From NCBI RefSeq assembly GCF_011075055.1, contig NC_058150.1:14165408-14229407 (forward strand): a stretch of 64,000 nucleotides of DNA, given 5' to 3'. Position 1 is the stretch's first letter. The number at the start of each line of letters is the position of its first letter. Source of the DNA: Mangifera indica. Taxonomy: Eukaryota; Streptophyta; Magnoliopsida; Sapindales; Anacardiaceae. Shown here in pieces: positions 10,073 to 22,140 of the stretch. The notes below the pieces were generated by a model. The model saw only the letters and a program-made list of their open reading frames with translations, did no database searches and had not been told where the DNA came from. A program made the position numbers and the translations under genes.

Positions 10073-11719
10073 TTACAAAAACAACTCTGGATGTTTCTCC
10101 TTCATGGTTTGCTCCATTTCCCAGGTAGTCTCCTCTGTCTTCTGGTTTGTCCATAAGACTTTTACTAGAGGAATCTGTCGGTTCCTTAGTTGTTTAATTC
10201 TCCTGTCAAGTATCTGAATTGGTTTTTCTTCATAACTAAGGTCTTCTGATAACTTAATATCTTCTGTATTTTCAACTTGGGAATGATCACCAAGACATTT
10301 TCTTAACGATGAGACATGAAATACATCATGAATCCGATCCATACTCGCTGGTAAGGCCAATCTGTAAGCCACTTTACCAACTCTCTCAATTATCTCATAT
10401 GGACCAATAAATCTGGGAGCTAGTTTTCCCTTCTTTCCAAATCTCATCAAATGCTTGAATGGAGCAACCTTTACAAATACAAATTCACCTACATTGAATT
10501 CCAAGTCTCGACGTTGACGATTTGCATAGCTTTTCTGTCGATCCTGGGCCTGTTGTATTCTATGTCTGATCAATTGGACATCATCAATCATTTTCTGGGT
10601 CAACTCAGGCCCAAGAGATCGGGATAACACCTCTGTCTCTCCTATCTCATCCCAATGGAGAGGAGAACGACACCTCCTACCATATAATGCCTCATAAGGT
10701 GCCATTTGAATAGTCGTCTGGTAGCTATTATTATAAGCAAACTCCACTAAGGGTAATATTTCTACCCATGTAGTTTTATGATCAAGACAACAAGCTCTCA
10801 ACATGTCTTCCAAAATCTGATTAACCCTCTTTGTCTGACCATCCGTCTGAGGATGATAAGCTGTACTAAAGGCTAAATTAGTACCCAAGGATCTTTGAAG
10901 ACTCTTCCAAAAAGCTGATACAAATCTTGTATCACAATCAGATACTATAGTCTTGGGTACCCCATGCAATCTAATAATCTCCCTAACATATAATCTTCCT
11001 AGCTGATCTGTGGTAGTAGTATCTTTGATGGGTAGGAAATGAGCTGACTTAGTCAATCTATCAACAATCACCCAGATAACATTACATCCATTCTGAACTC
11101 TAGGAAGTCCACTAATTAAGTCCATGGAGATATGCTCCTATTTCCATTCTGAAATAGGTAGAGGCTGAAGTAACCCTACAGGTCTCTGGTGTTCGGCCTT
11201 AATTTGCTGACAGGTGAGACATCTGGTAATAAACTCACCTATATCCTTTTTCATGCCTGACCACCAAAAATATCTTTTTAAATCTTGATACATCTTTACA
11301 CCTCCAGGATGGGCAGTGTAAAGAGAACTATGAGCCTCTGTAAGAATTTTCTGTCTCAATTCAGTCCTCTGAGGAACATATACTCGATCTCTGAATTTGA
11401 GAATTTCATTCGCTACTTGAAAATCTGTCTCGAGACCCTCTTGAACCTTCTGAATTTTCTATTGACACCATTCATCTTGTGTCTGAGCCTCTTGAATCTC
11501 ATTTATGAGAGTGGGCTGAATCTCTAGTCTAGCGAGGACCCCAATCACAAGCTCAATCTGCTCTCGGTCCATGTCTTTCTGAATTTCTCTCTGGATCGTC
11601 AGTTGTGATATCATCACATTTCTACTGAGGGCATCTGCAACCACATTAGCTTTGCCTGGATGGTATTTAATATCACAGTCATAGTCTTTTACTAACTCGA
11701 GTCATCGCCTCTGTCTCAT
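10073..11719 (-). pseudogene. Gypsy 1 integrase with chromodomain-like C-terminus
   Basis: End of RNase H (VADALSRN, near 11620-11644), an HHCC zinc-binding domain ([11 protein letters not shown] ... CLTCQ, about 11210-11350), the integrase core (MDLISGLPR at 11125, [19 protein letters not shown]) and a C-terminal GPYEIIERVGKVAYRL block followed by LDRRIKQLRNRQIPLVKVLW, a chromodomain-like tail. The 350-codon segment 11125-10073 is open. Stops at 11459 and 11138 separate it from upstream parts. Confidence 0.9.
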
Positions 11720-13315
11720 ATTTAATTCCTTCTGAGTGAAGAAATATTTGAGGCTCTTATGGTCAGTATAAATATTACATCTTACCCCATACAAATAGTG
11801 TCTCCAGATTTTTTAAAGCAAAAATCACTGCTGCTAACTCCAAATCATGCGTAGGGTATCGGGTTTCAAATTGTTTCAACTGTCTTGAGGCATATGCTAT
11901 CACCTTGCCTTGTTGCATCAATACTGCTCATAAACCACCATGTGAGGCATCGGTGTATAAATCATACTCAACTCCCTCTTCTGGAAGTGCTAACACCGGA
12001 GCAGTAGTCAATCTTCTTTTCAATTCTTGGAAGCTTGCCTCGCAAGCATCTGACCACTGGAATGGCGTTGCTTTCTTCGTGAGGGTTGTAAGAGGTCTAG
12101 CTAATCTGGTAAATCCTTCCACAAACCTTCGATAATACCCTGCCAAACCCAAGAAACTACAAACCTCTTTGACTGTCTTTGGTCTCTGCCATTCGACTAT
12201 TGCCTCAATCTTATTGGGATCCACTGATATACCCTCTGCTGAAATCACATGCCCCAAAAAGGTAATTCTATCTAGCCAAAATTCACATTTTGAGAATTTG
12301 GCATACAATTGTTTCTATCTCAATCTTTGGAGGGTAAACCTCAAGTGCTGCTCATGCTCCTCTCGACTACAAGAATATACTAAGATATCATCAATGAATA
12401 CCACAATAAATTTATCCAAGCAGTCGTGAAATACCCTGTTCATCAAATCCATAAATACTGCAGGGGCATTTGTCAATCCGAATGACATCACTACAAACTC
12501 AAAGTGGTCATACTTTGTTCGGAAAGCTGTCTTGGGTATATCCTTCTCTGTCACTCTCACATGGTGATAACTAGATCTTAAATCTATCTTGGAGAAGACC
12601 ACGGATCCCTTCAACTGATCAAATAAATCATCAATCCTGGGTAACGGGTACTTGTTCTTAACTGTGACTTTATTTAACTCTCTGTAATCAATGCACATTC
12701 TCATAGACCCGTCTTTCTTTTTCACAAATAGGATGGGAGCTCCCCAAGGAGAATGGCTCGGTCTGATAAAACCATGATCTAATAACTCTTAAAGCTGTTT
12801 TTTCAATTCTTGTAACTCGGCAAGGGCCATTCGATAGGGTGCTCTTGAAATAGGTGCTGTGCCAGGTGCCAACTCTATGCTAAACTCAATCTCTCTCTCA
12901 GGAGCTAATCCCGGTAGCTCACTTGGAAACACATCTGGAAACTCACGTACCACTGGTGTTTCCTCAATAGTTGGCCCTGACTCAACCTTGCTCACTACAT
13001 GAGCCAAATACCCTGTACACCCCTTTTTCAACATTTTACTAGCTTTTAACATATTGATCATCAAACTCTGGATATGACCCTCGCCGAACTCGAATTGATC
13101 TCCAGAGTCTAGGTTAAATCTCACTTTCTTCTTTTTACAATCAATTTTAGCTCCGTATCTCCCCAAAAATCCATCCCTAAAATCATGTCAAAATCTGGCA
13201 TTTCGAACACAATCAGGTCCACTAGTAATTGTCGACCCTGAATCATAATACTCTGTCCTAGTAGTATCGTCTCACTAATGACTGAGCCCCCATCAGACAA
13301 CTCAATCATAATCCT
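11720..13315 (-). pseudogene. Gypsy 1 reverse transcriptase and RNase H start
   Basis: Protease C-terminal part ([10 protein letters not shown], near 13175-13205), then a 1-base deletion, then the reverse transcriptase with [28 protein letters not shown] (the usual G is S here), and the catalytic FIDDILVYS box near 12370-12395. RNase H begins with [11 protein letters not shown] near 11930-11970. Stops end frames at 12789, 12315 and 11928, and a 1-base insertion near 11812 shifts the frame again. Confidence 0.88.
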
Positions 13316-13316
13316 C

Positions 13317-14599
13317 TAGGCTATTCTAACAGGTTGCAACTTTAACCTCTCAAGCAAACTCTTGGCTATAAAACAATGAGTAGCCCCACAATCAATCAAA
13401 ACATAAATAGGAGTATCAAGATAAAGAATCTGACCCGTGACTGCCAATGGGTTAGCCTCTGCTGGGCTCTGGGTGATCGTATAAACTCTGGCTGTGGCCC
13501 CTCCTATAGGCTGCTGCTGCTCTACTCTCACTTGGGCAGCTGTACAGAAACGAGCAATATGTCCAGGCTGACGACATCTGAAACAAACTGCCTGACCTGT
13601 CAAACACTCTCCTCTATGATGCTTCCCACATTTCTGGTAAGCTGGTATCTCAGGTCCTCTTTGTTTCTTTCCACTCTTCCAGTTCTTTTTCATGCCTCTA
13701 AACTGGAGAGGTCGTTTACCTTTCCTGTCTCGCTCTGGCGAAGAGCCTCTTTGTGCTGAAGCTGAATCACTACTCACCGGGGGAGCTGGCATGGTAGTAG
13801 GAGGTGTAACCTTTTACCCTGTGGTCTGACCAAACCTCCTCCTAACAAAAACCTCTGCCCTCAAAGCTCTATCAAAGGCCTCTATATAAGTTCTAGGTGG
13901 TTGCGTCCCGGTCATAACATCTCGAGCTATCTCTGGATCCAGCCCGTACACAAACTTCTGCATACGCCCCATTTCTGTGCTAGCTATCTCGGGGGCATAC
14001 TGGGACAATTGATTAAACTTTGTGAAATATTCTTTTACAGAGTCTGTCCCTTGCACTAGACTGATAAATTCCTGAGCCCTGATACAAGTAACATCGGCAC
14101 CTCTATACTCTGCCTCGAATCGGCGCCTAAACTCTGTCCATGTCATCTCTGAGACATTGACTATCTCCCTGACTAAATTCCACCATATTCTTGCCCCTGA
14201 CTTGAAAAGATAAGTGGCATATCTCACTCTTTCTTGGTCAGTCATGTCAAACAAGGCCATGACACTCTCTACTGATTCTAACCACTCTTCAGCTGCTACT
14301 GGGTCCCTTGCACCATCAAATTTTTGAGGTTGGTGCATACTAGGGAGGTTGAAAATAGGATGCAACTGAGTCCTCGCTGGGGCTGCTGTAGATGCTGAAG
14401 TAACCTCCCTCATATCATGTCCCTGGATGGGCGGCGTATGCGCCGTCTCACTTCCCTGTGTAGGAGCACCTTTATGTTCTCTCATCATTTCTCTGAAAAT
14501 CTCGCGCACATCATGTGCACTGAGTGCCCCCTGAGGTACCTGGGGAGCTGTTCCTTCACTCTGGCTCCTCTGAGAGGGATCTACTGATGTTTGACTCAT
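13317..14599 (-). pseudogene. Gypsy 1 gag and protease start
   Basis: The first part (14599-13814, 261 codons) is a retrotransposon gag domain: MSQTSVDPSQ start, then PQKFDGARDP, EEWLESVESV and a YFTKFNQLSQYAPE block. It ends at a TAA that is CAA in the sister copy. The frame continues (13792-13316) with a CX2CX4HX4C zinc knuckle ([14 protein letters not shown], about 13545-13590) and the protease motif [11 protein letters not shown] (about 13370-13410). A second stop (CAG to TAG) ends this part at 13316. Confidence 0.9.
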
Positions 14600-14794
14600 C
14601 GGTCCTTAAAAATTAAACACATTAGTTTCATAAAACTCAACAAGTACAAGTGAAAACTTAACTAGTACAAGTGAAAACTTAACTTACAGTGATCGGCTGC
14701 GAGGGTGGTCAGCGTGGCTGAAGGGTATTTCATCTCTGTGTTACTTTGATTACTCCATTTTGTTTTAGAAAACATCTTTTGGGTTCCAAAATTA

Positions 14795-14807
14795 TGCTCT
14801 GATACCA
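14795..14807 (-). other. Primer-binding site of Gypsy 1 (tRNA-Met type)
   Basis: The minus strand reads TGGTATCAGAGCA two bases after the 5' LTR end at 14810, an exact match to the plant initiator tRNA-Met type site. Confidence 0.9.
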
Positions 14808-14809
14808 AC

Positions 14810-17078
14810 TGTAACATCCCTCCCTAGTAGTACTACCCACCGAAGGAGAAATGTTACGAATTAATATTCGTAGCGTCTATTTTTTTTTCTTTTTAAAAAT
14901 ACTTTACAATAAACGCATCATTAAAAGTGTTTAGGAAGTATTCCAAGAAAACTAAAAATCTGGAAGCGAACAAAAGATGTATATACTCATATGAAGACTC
15001 ATCTGAAAGTATCTGAAAACAGGGAGTAATCATATGTAACTGTACCATAATCTCAAAAAGTCAAAAGTCGATAAAAACATGCCACTTATGCATGTAATAT
15101 AAACCAGAGATAACCTGCTCCAGTCGGATTTACCTACGCTGACCTGACCCTGCCTCGCAGCTACCTCGATCACCTGTACCTGCAATCAGGAAAGAAAAGG
15201 GAGTGAGTGATAAGAACACTCAATAAGGGGAAAGAATCAAGTAAACTATCCTCTTTTTTTTCCTGTTCTTACTCACTTTTGGGACTCAACCTCACATCTT
15301 AACCTTTATAAGAGATTGAAGGGATAATTTAGTTCACTCTTTACTATTTGGGTCATACTTTGTCCCATCTGGTGTCTATTTAATACTTTCTGGAAGCTAA
15401 CTATAGGGATTTGGCACTTTTCTAAGCTCAAGCTCTTTTTCTTTCACTACACTATTTCTGAATCTGAATTGAGCTCTACTGCGAGCATGCTCTACTGCGA
15501 GCGGACCCTACTAGGGGTCTATGTCCTACTACGGACGTGTCCTACTGCGGACGTGCCCTACTGTGGGCGGTGTAGTGTAAAGTGCCCCCTCATAGTTTAT
15601 AGTATGCATGCGGGTCTTATATCTTACTAATTTTGCTTCCATTTAAATTTATTCATAACGCACCAGACATTACTCTTGGGACGACCCCTAAATCTTGAGC
15701 CCCAAATTCTTTTTCTTGTTTTTCTTTCTTTTTGTTTTCTTCTTTTCTTTCCTTTCCTTTCCTTTCCCTTCCTTTCTTTCCTTTCTTCTTCCTTTTCTTT
15801 CCTTCTTTCTTTCTTTCCTTCTTTCTTTCTTGCCCAGAATTATGAAACACTGTTTACAAAACAGTCATTTAACAGGGCAGCCTTCTTTTTCATACAATTT
15901 AACATCCCAAACGGTTTCTACTTCATACAAGCTATATATCGTTGAAAAGAGGATTCAAAAATCTTTCCAACGAGCTATAATAGCACTCATAATTCAATAG
16001 ATAAGGCAGTCAAAACGTGAGCAAAACTCAGTGATAAAATTACGAAATACTGTTCACAGAACAGACATTTAGTAGGGCAGCATTCTTTTCATACGATTTA
16101 ACAGCCCAAACGGTTTCTAATTCATACAAACTTTATATCTTTGAAAAGAGGATTCAAAGATCTTTCCAACAAGATATAATAGCACTCATAATTCATTCAA
16201 TCAGGCAGTCAAAATAGCAGATAAATTCAGTGGCAAAAACTGCCTCCCCTGTTTATTTGATAAAGCAGTCCTTTCGGTTTATACAATCTTTAACAGTCCA
16301 AATGATCTCTAATTTATACAAGCTATATATCATTGGAAAGATCATTCAAAGAGCTTTCCAACAAGATATAATAGCGCTCATAATTCAATAGATAAGGCAG
16401 CCAAAACATGGGACGAACTCAGTGGCAAAAACTGTAAATATCATGCAACTTTCTGCCTTAAACCAAATCACACACATAGACATCCCAGATGGCAAAACAA
16501 CATTCCTCAACTTCAAAATCACCATTTATAACATAGATCCGAGGAATCAAAAGCTTAAAACATGCAACATATCAATAATGATTCCCCTTACCTTGTTTCA
16601 AGTCAGATCTTTGCAAATTGGTTTCCTTCTCTTTGTTTTGCTTCTTTTATCACCAAGACCACTTTAAATCAATACCAAAACACACTAGCATAATCACATA
16701 ACATGCATATAAACATAGATAAAAGGGAAAAGAAGGAGATCTTTGGTTACCAAAGCTTCCAAGTGCTTCCTTTTCTTTTTCTTTCCTTATTTATCTTCCA
16801 AAAGCCTTCCAAATTACTCACTGTGCAGCAAAGAAAGGAAGAAGATTGTCTTCCTCTCTGGAAGAGATGAAAGAACGATGGAAAAAGAAAAAGGAAAGCA
16901 AAAGGTAAAGGGAGCAGGTTATTGACTTTTCTCCTCCTTTTCTTTTTTTTTTCAATATATTATTATTATATTATTATTTTACTTTTATATATATCTCAAA
17001 ACACACATACAATTGGAAATATTTCCAAACAGGGTCAAAAGACGTAATTATCCCTGGAACATATCTGAGGGTATTACA
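14810..17078 (-). repeat. Gypsy 1 5' LTR (right on the plus strand)
   Basis: About 2269 bp, nearly identical to 7784-10036. It has a 16-bp extra 'gagcatgctctactgc'-like unit near 15483-15500 and scattered single-base changes. It carries the same CT tract and the same three units of about 190-200 bp. Confidence 0.93.
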
Positions 17079-17083
17079 TTAAT
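17079..17083. repeat. Target-site duplication, right copy (Gypsy 1)
   Basis: TTAAT, identical to 7779-7783. Confidence 0.9.
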
Positions 17084-17802
17084 AGATAAAGACACCTGCA
17101 AGATTGAAGAGATGATTAAGAACTCAGGGTAGGCGCTGAGTGCAGCGACTGAACTAAGATCTGTACAATGTTGGAAATGACATTTTGAAAAGATACACAT
17201 TGTAGCACATGATTCATACCATGTGTGCATGAATAAGACGACCGTTTTAAGTAGTGGAAGGATGAATCCCTGCTCCTTCACTGTGTGAGACTTTATGAGG
17301 ATTACCTCATGATGGTACCCTTTGACTCTTTATTGTTATTTGATGTTTATTCTTAGTGTTGCTATCTTAGCTTGGAACCTATGGGTATGAATGATTCGGT
17401 CTATGGAACATGACTAGAAAAACAGCTAAATTTAAATTGAGAATTCCGAGTAGATGAGAAAGACTTATATATTACGTGTGTCCATTGGTCGGCCGGTCAT
17501 GTCACTCATACAGGAGATTGGACTTGATCATGGATACATAGGAATATAACACAATAATAAATAAGGGATTAAAGGGAGCTAGTGTTATCGAGTAAGTCTG
17601 GGGTGCTGCGAGACTAACGCTTTATTTTATTTTGGGTTGAAGCGACTATGTTATTCCTAACAGATGCATAGTAAATTAGCTCCCAAGTGCAGGTTGCTCG
17701 CAAGGTCGCACGACACATTTGCTAGTATGAATTGCTCTGTTCTGTAAGATTTCTGTAGAAGAGTATTGTGATTCGGATCACCCATCATGTGTGAGTGGGA
17801 GA
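17084..17802 (+). other. Copia 3' untranslated part (continuation) with polypurine tract
   Basis: No coding frame recognised. It is the remainder of the Copia 3' region after the Gypsy element. The purine-rich GTGAGTGGGAGA at 17791-17802 directly precedes the 3' LTR and is the plus-strand primer typical of Copia elements. Confidence 0.8.
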
Positions 17803-18178
17803 TATTGGATCCGGTCAACCCATGATAGGTTGACCCGATCCATTAGGGTTATAGGTTAACCCATGATTGGCGATATTACTATATTGCCCTTGACAGTTAT
17901 TTTTAATAACTGCCACTCCCTCTTTTATTTAAATGGAATGTAACTTCCATTGGGAAGTTAACAGAAACATAATTACAGCAAAACAGAAATAACATTACAA
18001 TACTCTTCTAAATCAATTCTCTAGAAGAATTCTTGCAGAAACGTAGAGAGATAATAAGCAAATTGTGTTGTGGACATTTCCAGGAGTGCATCGAATCACC
18101 GAATCATCATCAATTGTCAGATTCGTTGAACCGGGTATGTTTACTGTGATCTTGGAATTAGTTTGATTTATGCTTACA
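17803..18178 (+). repeat. Copia 3' LTR
   Basis: Same length (376 bp) as 1118-1493, same TATTGG start and TTACA end. About 11 substitutions separate the two copies by eye, mostly transitions. The hairpin arm near the TATA-like box has one mismatch here. Confidence 0.93.
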
Positions 18179-18183
18179 GAATA
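18179..18183. repeat. Target-site duplication, right copy (Copia)
   Basis: GAATA directly follows the 3' LTR, identical to bases 1113-1117. Confidence 0.9.
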
Positions 18184-21100
18184 GGACAATTCAGTAAATC
18201 AATACGCAATCAAAGTATTTTACAAAGGACAAATTAATACACGTACGTACATGTAGCTTGAGAATTGGAGTTTCTAAATTAACCCACAAAACACCTAACG
18301 CAAATTAATATCAAACTTTAATGTTAATCCGTTAAAATTTTGCCTTTATCCGCATTTCCTCTCAATCTCTCCTTTTCTCTAATTTCTTGCCATGTTTTCC
18401 TTGAATTTGATCCGTTTTGTTGTCACTATTTTTGCGATTCCTATGACTAATTATCTGTGCAATAAACATCCAGGAAAAAATGGACTTTTTGTCACTATAA
18501 AGTCTCTCATAACTGCTCAAAATCAATTATGATTTTATAATTTGATTTGAATCGAATCTAGGATTAGTTCATTTTGAAATTAAATTTATAATTTTCAGTT
18601 CAAATTCATTCGAATTGATGTACAATATTATTGTAGAGTTGTTAACAAAGTAAACACTATTGTTTGATAGGTAAACTGGCAAGATAAGCAATACCTTTAA
18701 ATAATAAATGAGCCGATCTCATCAGAATTGCCAAGTTAAACTTTAGCTCAAGATTGTCTCATTCAAATCAAACTATAGACAAAAACTTAACAATAATAAT
18801 GTTTCATTTAATCACATAATAATATATCCTTCATCATACATGTTTTAATTTGTACCCATTGTAAGTCTTTACAATATGAAATAATAGGGCATAATAATGT
18901 GGAAATGGATTTAAAGTAAAGCTTTTTAAACAATAAAAATACGTTAAAACGAAAAAAATTGAAGATGTGAGCAGTTGTGCTAACAAGGGCATAAACGTGA
19001 CATGTGGAGTAGAATAAGGGGAAGAAATCGGGGACTTCTAGTTATTAAAACTTGACCTCACTTTTTTGAAACAGTTTCATAATTTGTTTCTTTTTAGCTT
19101 TTAATATTTATCATTTTATTGAATTTGGATTTTTGTTGTCAGTAATTAAATCTCGACCTTCTTGTCAGACTACCTAAAGGTCATCCTTCACCGAAAATAA
19201 ATACATTAACATCAAAAGTTATTATAATATTATGGCTATCCAATTTTGACAACTTAATTAGATATTTTGATATTGTATTATTATATAAATAACTTTAAAT
19301 TAAATTAAAGTGTATAATATTATTCATAAAGTTAATCATGTCCACCTATCACTTTCCAACACAAAAAGTGTCTAAGCTATTGAAAATAATAACATTTAAT
19401 CTAGTGAACAAAGTTCTTGAATTCATAAAGAATTGAAGTTTTATAAGTTATCCGAAGATAGTTTGAGTGATAAAAGTTAGAATTATGTGTCTAAGTAGAA
19501 GAGTAATTATTAAAAAGTTTTATATAAATATAATGATTATAAAATTAATTATTAGATTTGGAGTCTCACATACTTAATATGGTTAATTCTATTTTAAATA
19601 AATAATTCGACTGAAATAAATATTCTTTATTAAAAAAAATATAAGTTAAATGGAATCACAGTGTGAACATAGCTAGGGTTTCATTCTACTTAAATTAAAG
19701 CAAGTTCATGAACATTATAGCCTGACAATGTAGGGAAAATATTTTCTTCTCAGACAAAATAGTTGCACATCACGGCACGCCCAAGTTTACATGTTTAATA
19801 ATTTATAATTCATCATTTTGTTAATTAATTATAAAGGAGTAGGGAAGAGTTGCATGAAAAAAATATTAAATCGATCATGTCAAGAATCTTATAATTTAAT
19901 TGGGTTTTAATTAATTCTTCCTAATCATTTATAATCCAAAATTAGAGTGCTGATTTTGTTAATTATCGGATTAATTGTATAATTTGTTAAGATTCTTTCT
20001 ATACCACAACTCGTACAATTAGTTGTATATACATGTTTTCTGTTAGGTATAGATATTATATGAATTAATAAAACTTTGTGCATAATTTTCATGTATAATT
20101 TTGTATATAAATAATAATGTATTATCATGTAATTAAAATTTATTTTATCTTTAATTTTTAATTATCTAATCATATAATAATACATCATTATTTGTACATA
20201 ATATTATTTTATATGAATAATATATTCAATAATGCCTAATATTTTATAAAAAGAAAAAAACGTGTTTATGTTTTTAATTAATACACAAATTAGGGATGAG
20301 GATGGATTCAAGTTGACGTGACTTGGGCTCAAATTCATATTCGGCTTGAGTTTGCAGGTTTCCTAATGTTGCTGCACTACAGATCTTCTTCTTTAATGAT
20401 TTTGTTTTTTCGCCAATGACTTTTTTTTTTTTCTCTTGTAAAAAAAAGGGTCTGACAGAATGAGGATTTTACATGATAGAGGCAAGGAGATCAATCTCTT
20501 TTAATCATAATTATTAGTGTTATACAATACAATATTATATAAATAAAAAATAATATATATTATAAGATGTGTCAAAACTTCTTACTACTCGATATGTATT
20601 AGTTTGGATTGTAATTTTATCAATATGAAGTAATATACATTTTTAAAAAAAATACTATTATGTGTATATATTTTTTATATATAATTTATATATATAAATG
20701 ATGTGTTATTATGTGATTAAATATTATTTTATCATTAATTCAAAATTATCTACTTATCTAAATTGTGTACTAAAAATATATACACATAATTTTATTGTTT
20801 TGAAAAAGTGATGACTTGGCAGAGAGTGTATCCAATAAATTTTAAAACTGCGGAGGTACTTATAATATTTTGATGATGATGATATGGCAATTGAGATTTG
20901 TTATTAATTTATATAATGTCGTTATCATGCAATACAATAAGTTAAGCAATACACAATATAAAAATATAAAATTTTTGATACATGATACGATAAATAATTT
21001 AACTACCATGTTTTCAACTATATAATAGCTCATAAGTCATACGTTAGGCTTGTAATTTCTGTTGACCTTTTTATTGATTATAAATTAAATTATATTCAAA

Positions 21101-21735
21101 GTCTAACAGTATGAAAGAAGACTTTACATTAATAGACCATTAATAGGGTGGATTTAAATTGAACTTGAATAAAAGTTAGTTTAAACTTGATTCGAATCCA
21201 AAATGATAAATTTGAATTTATGATCAAACTAATTTGAACGGTGACCAATGATGTCAAAAAATATAACAAGTAATTGGAGAAAAAAACAAATATCATCTAC
21301 AAAGAAATTAGAAAAAAGGAAGAATGGATAGTAAAGAAGAATTGTCAAAAATTAAAAACAAAAAAATCATTGGAAAAAAGAGCTCCAAAGAAGAATCACT
21401 AACAAAACCTTATATTCGAATTAAACTATTGAACTAGAGTTTTAATTCAAGTTTAGTTTATTTAAATTGAATATAAATTCTAACCCCAGACAATTTGGCT
21501 TGAACCGCCCTTAACGATTAACATCCTGTCTCTCTACAAAAACCTAAAATTTACAAAAAAATTTCCAAGAATCCACATTAAGTCAAACCTTTGGAATTTT
21601 TCTTTAGAATGACATGAGTAAACTTTTATTTTTTGAGAAAAAGAAAGCAACACCTTAGATTAAGATTTATTAATTAATTATATTGACGTAATCAGTTAAC
21701 CAACCTACTAAATTAGCTATTAAGTAAAAATATTA
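18184..21735. other. 5' flank of PG-A, right part (duplicated intergenic DNA)
   Basis: No gene is seen. The region aligns along its length with 28056-33470, the far 5' flank of PG-B, with strongest identity at 18184-18420, 18950-19140, 19660-19840 and 21660-21735. It lacks the 30233-31583 element and the block near 29300-29810 found in the PG-B flank. It has its own insert at 19448-19645 (198 bp) bordered by TATAAG direct repeats. Degenerate 'gattcgaatt'-rich repeats lie at 18520-18760, 20290-20460 and 21145-21500. Confidence 0.7.
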
Positions 21736-22115
21736 GGTCTACATCCGTGCGAAATTCTGCATCGAAAGAAAAAAAAATATATATGTTATATGCTAACTTA
21801 ACCACATATTACAGGGTTGATATCATCAATCCTAATATAAAGAGAGTATTTTACCAAAATATTCAGTTCGATTCTAAATGTAGTCTCCTAGACGTCTCAT
21901 ACACTTTTACATACCACCACAAGTCCTCCGTAAATCAACATTTGTTATCACTTGCCTTTCATGAGTTACCAGACACTTTCACACGCATCAGGCACTTTTA
22001 TGAAATAAATCGTTAATGCACTCTCAAGCGTTATCACACACCTTTAATGCGCTTTACATGCCACCTTAAATCTTTTACATGTTCTAATGTGCCTTATTTA
22101 TCTTTTATGCACCAC

Positions 22116-22140
22116 CACACACACACACACACACACACAC
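22116..22140. repeat. (CA)n microsatellite
   Basis: About 12.5 uninterrupted CA units directly before the MITE-like insert. Confidence 0.95.

Larger units (their letters stand above)
10073..14599 (-). pseudogene. Gypsy 1 gag-pol polyprotein, heavily broken
   Basis: A single ancestral frame starting at the ATG at 14599 and ending at the stop at 10073. Compared with the sister copy at 57273-61798 it has premature stops whose codons end at 13814, 13316, 12789, 12315, 11928, 11702, 11459 and 11138, a 1-base deletion near 13168 and a 1-base insertion near 11812. Most stops are transitions (CAA/CAG to TAA/TAG, TGG to TAG/TGA); 12315 and 11928 look like G-to-T transversions. All domains are still recognisable. 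Confidence 0.92.
7784..17078 (-). mobile_element. Ty3/Gypsy LTR retrotransposon (chromodomain, Tekay/Del-like), nested in the Copia element
   Basis: A complete 9.3-kb element on the minus strand: 5' LTR 14810-17078, tRNA-Met primer-binding site, gag, protease, reverse transcriptase, RNase H, integrase with a chromodomain-like C-terminus, polypurine tract and 3' LTR 7784-10036. The target duplication TTAAT is perfect (7779-7783, 17079-17083). The Gypsy domain order (RT before integrase), LTRs over 2 kb and the C-terminus point to the Tekay/Del group; that lineage call is inference. LTR divergence looks lower, by eye, than in the host Copia, as nesting requires. The coding part is dead. Confidence 0.94.
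1118..18178 (+). mobile_element. Ty1/Copia LTR retrotransposon, complete but coding-dead, carrying a nested Gypsy element
   Basis: Two 376-bp LTRs (1118-1493 and 17803-18178) flank a primer-binding site for initiator tRNA-Met, a gag-pol region in the Copia order (gag, protease, integrase, reverse transcriptase, RNase H) and a purine-rich tract. The 5-bp sequence GAATA lies on both sides (1113-1117, 18179-18183). Without the nested Gypsy element (7784-17078 plus one copy of its target duplication) it is about 7.76 kb. The LTRs differ at about 11 of 376 positions by eye, nearly all transitions, so the insertion is not recent. It lies in the 5' flank of PG-A. Confidence 0.95.
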
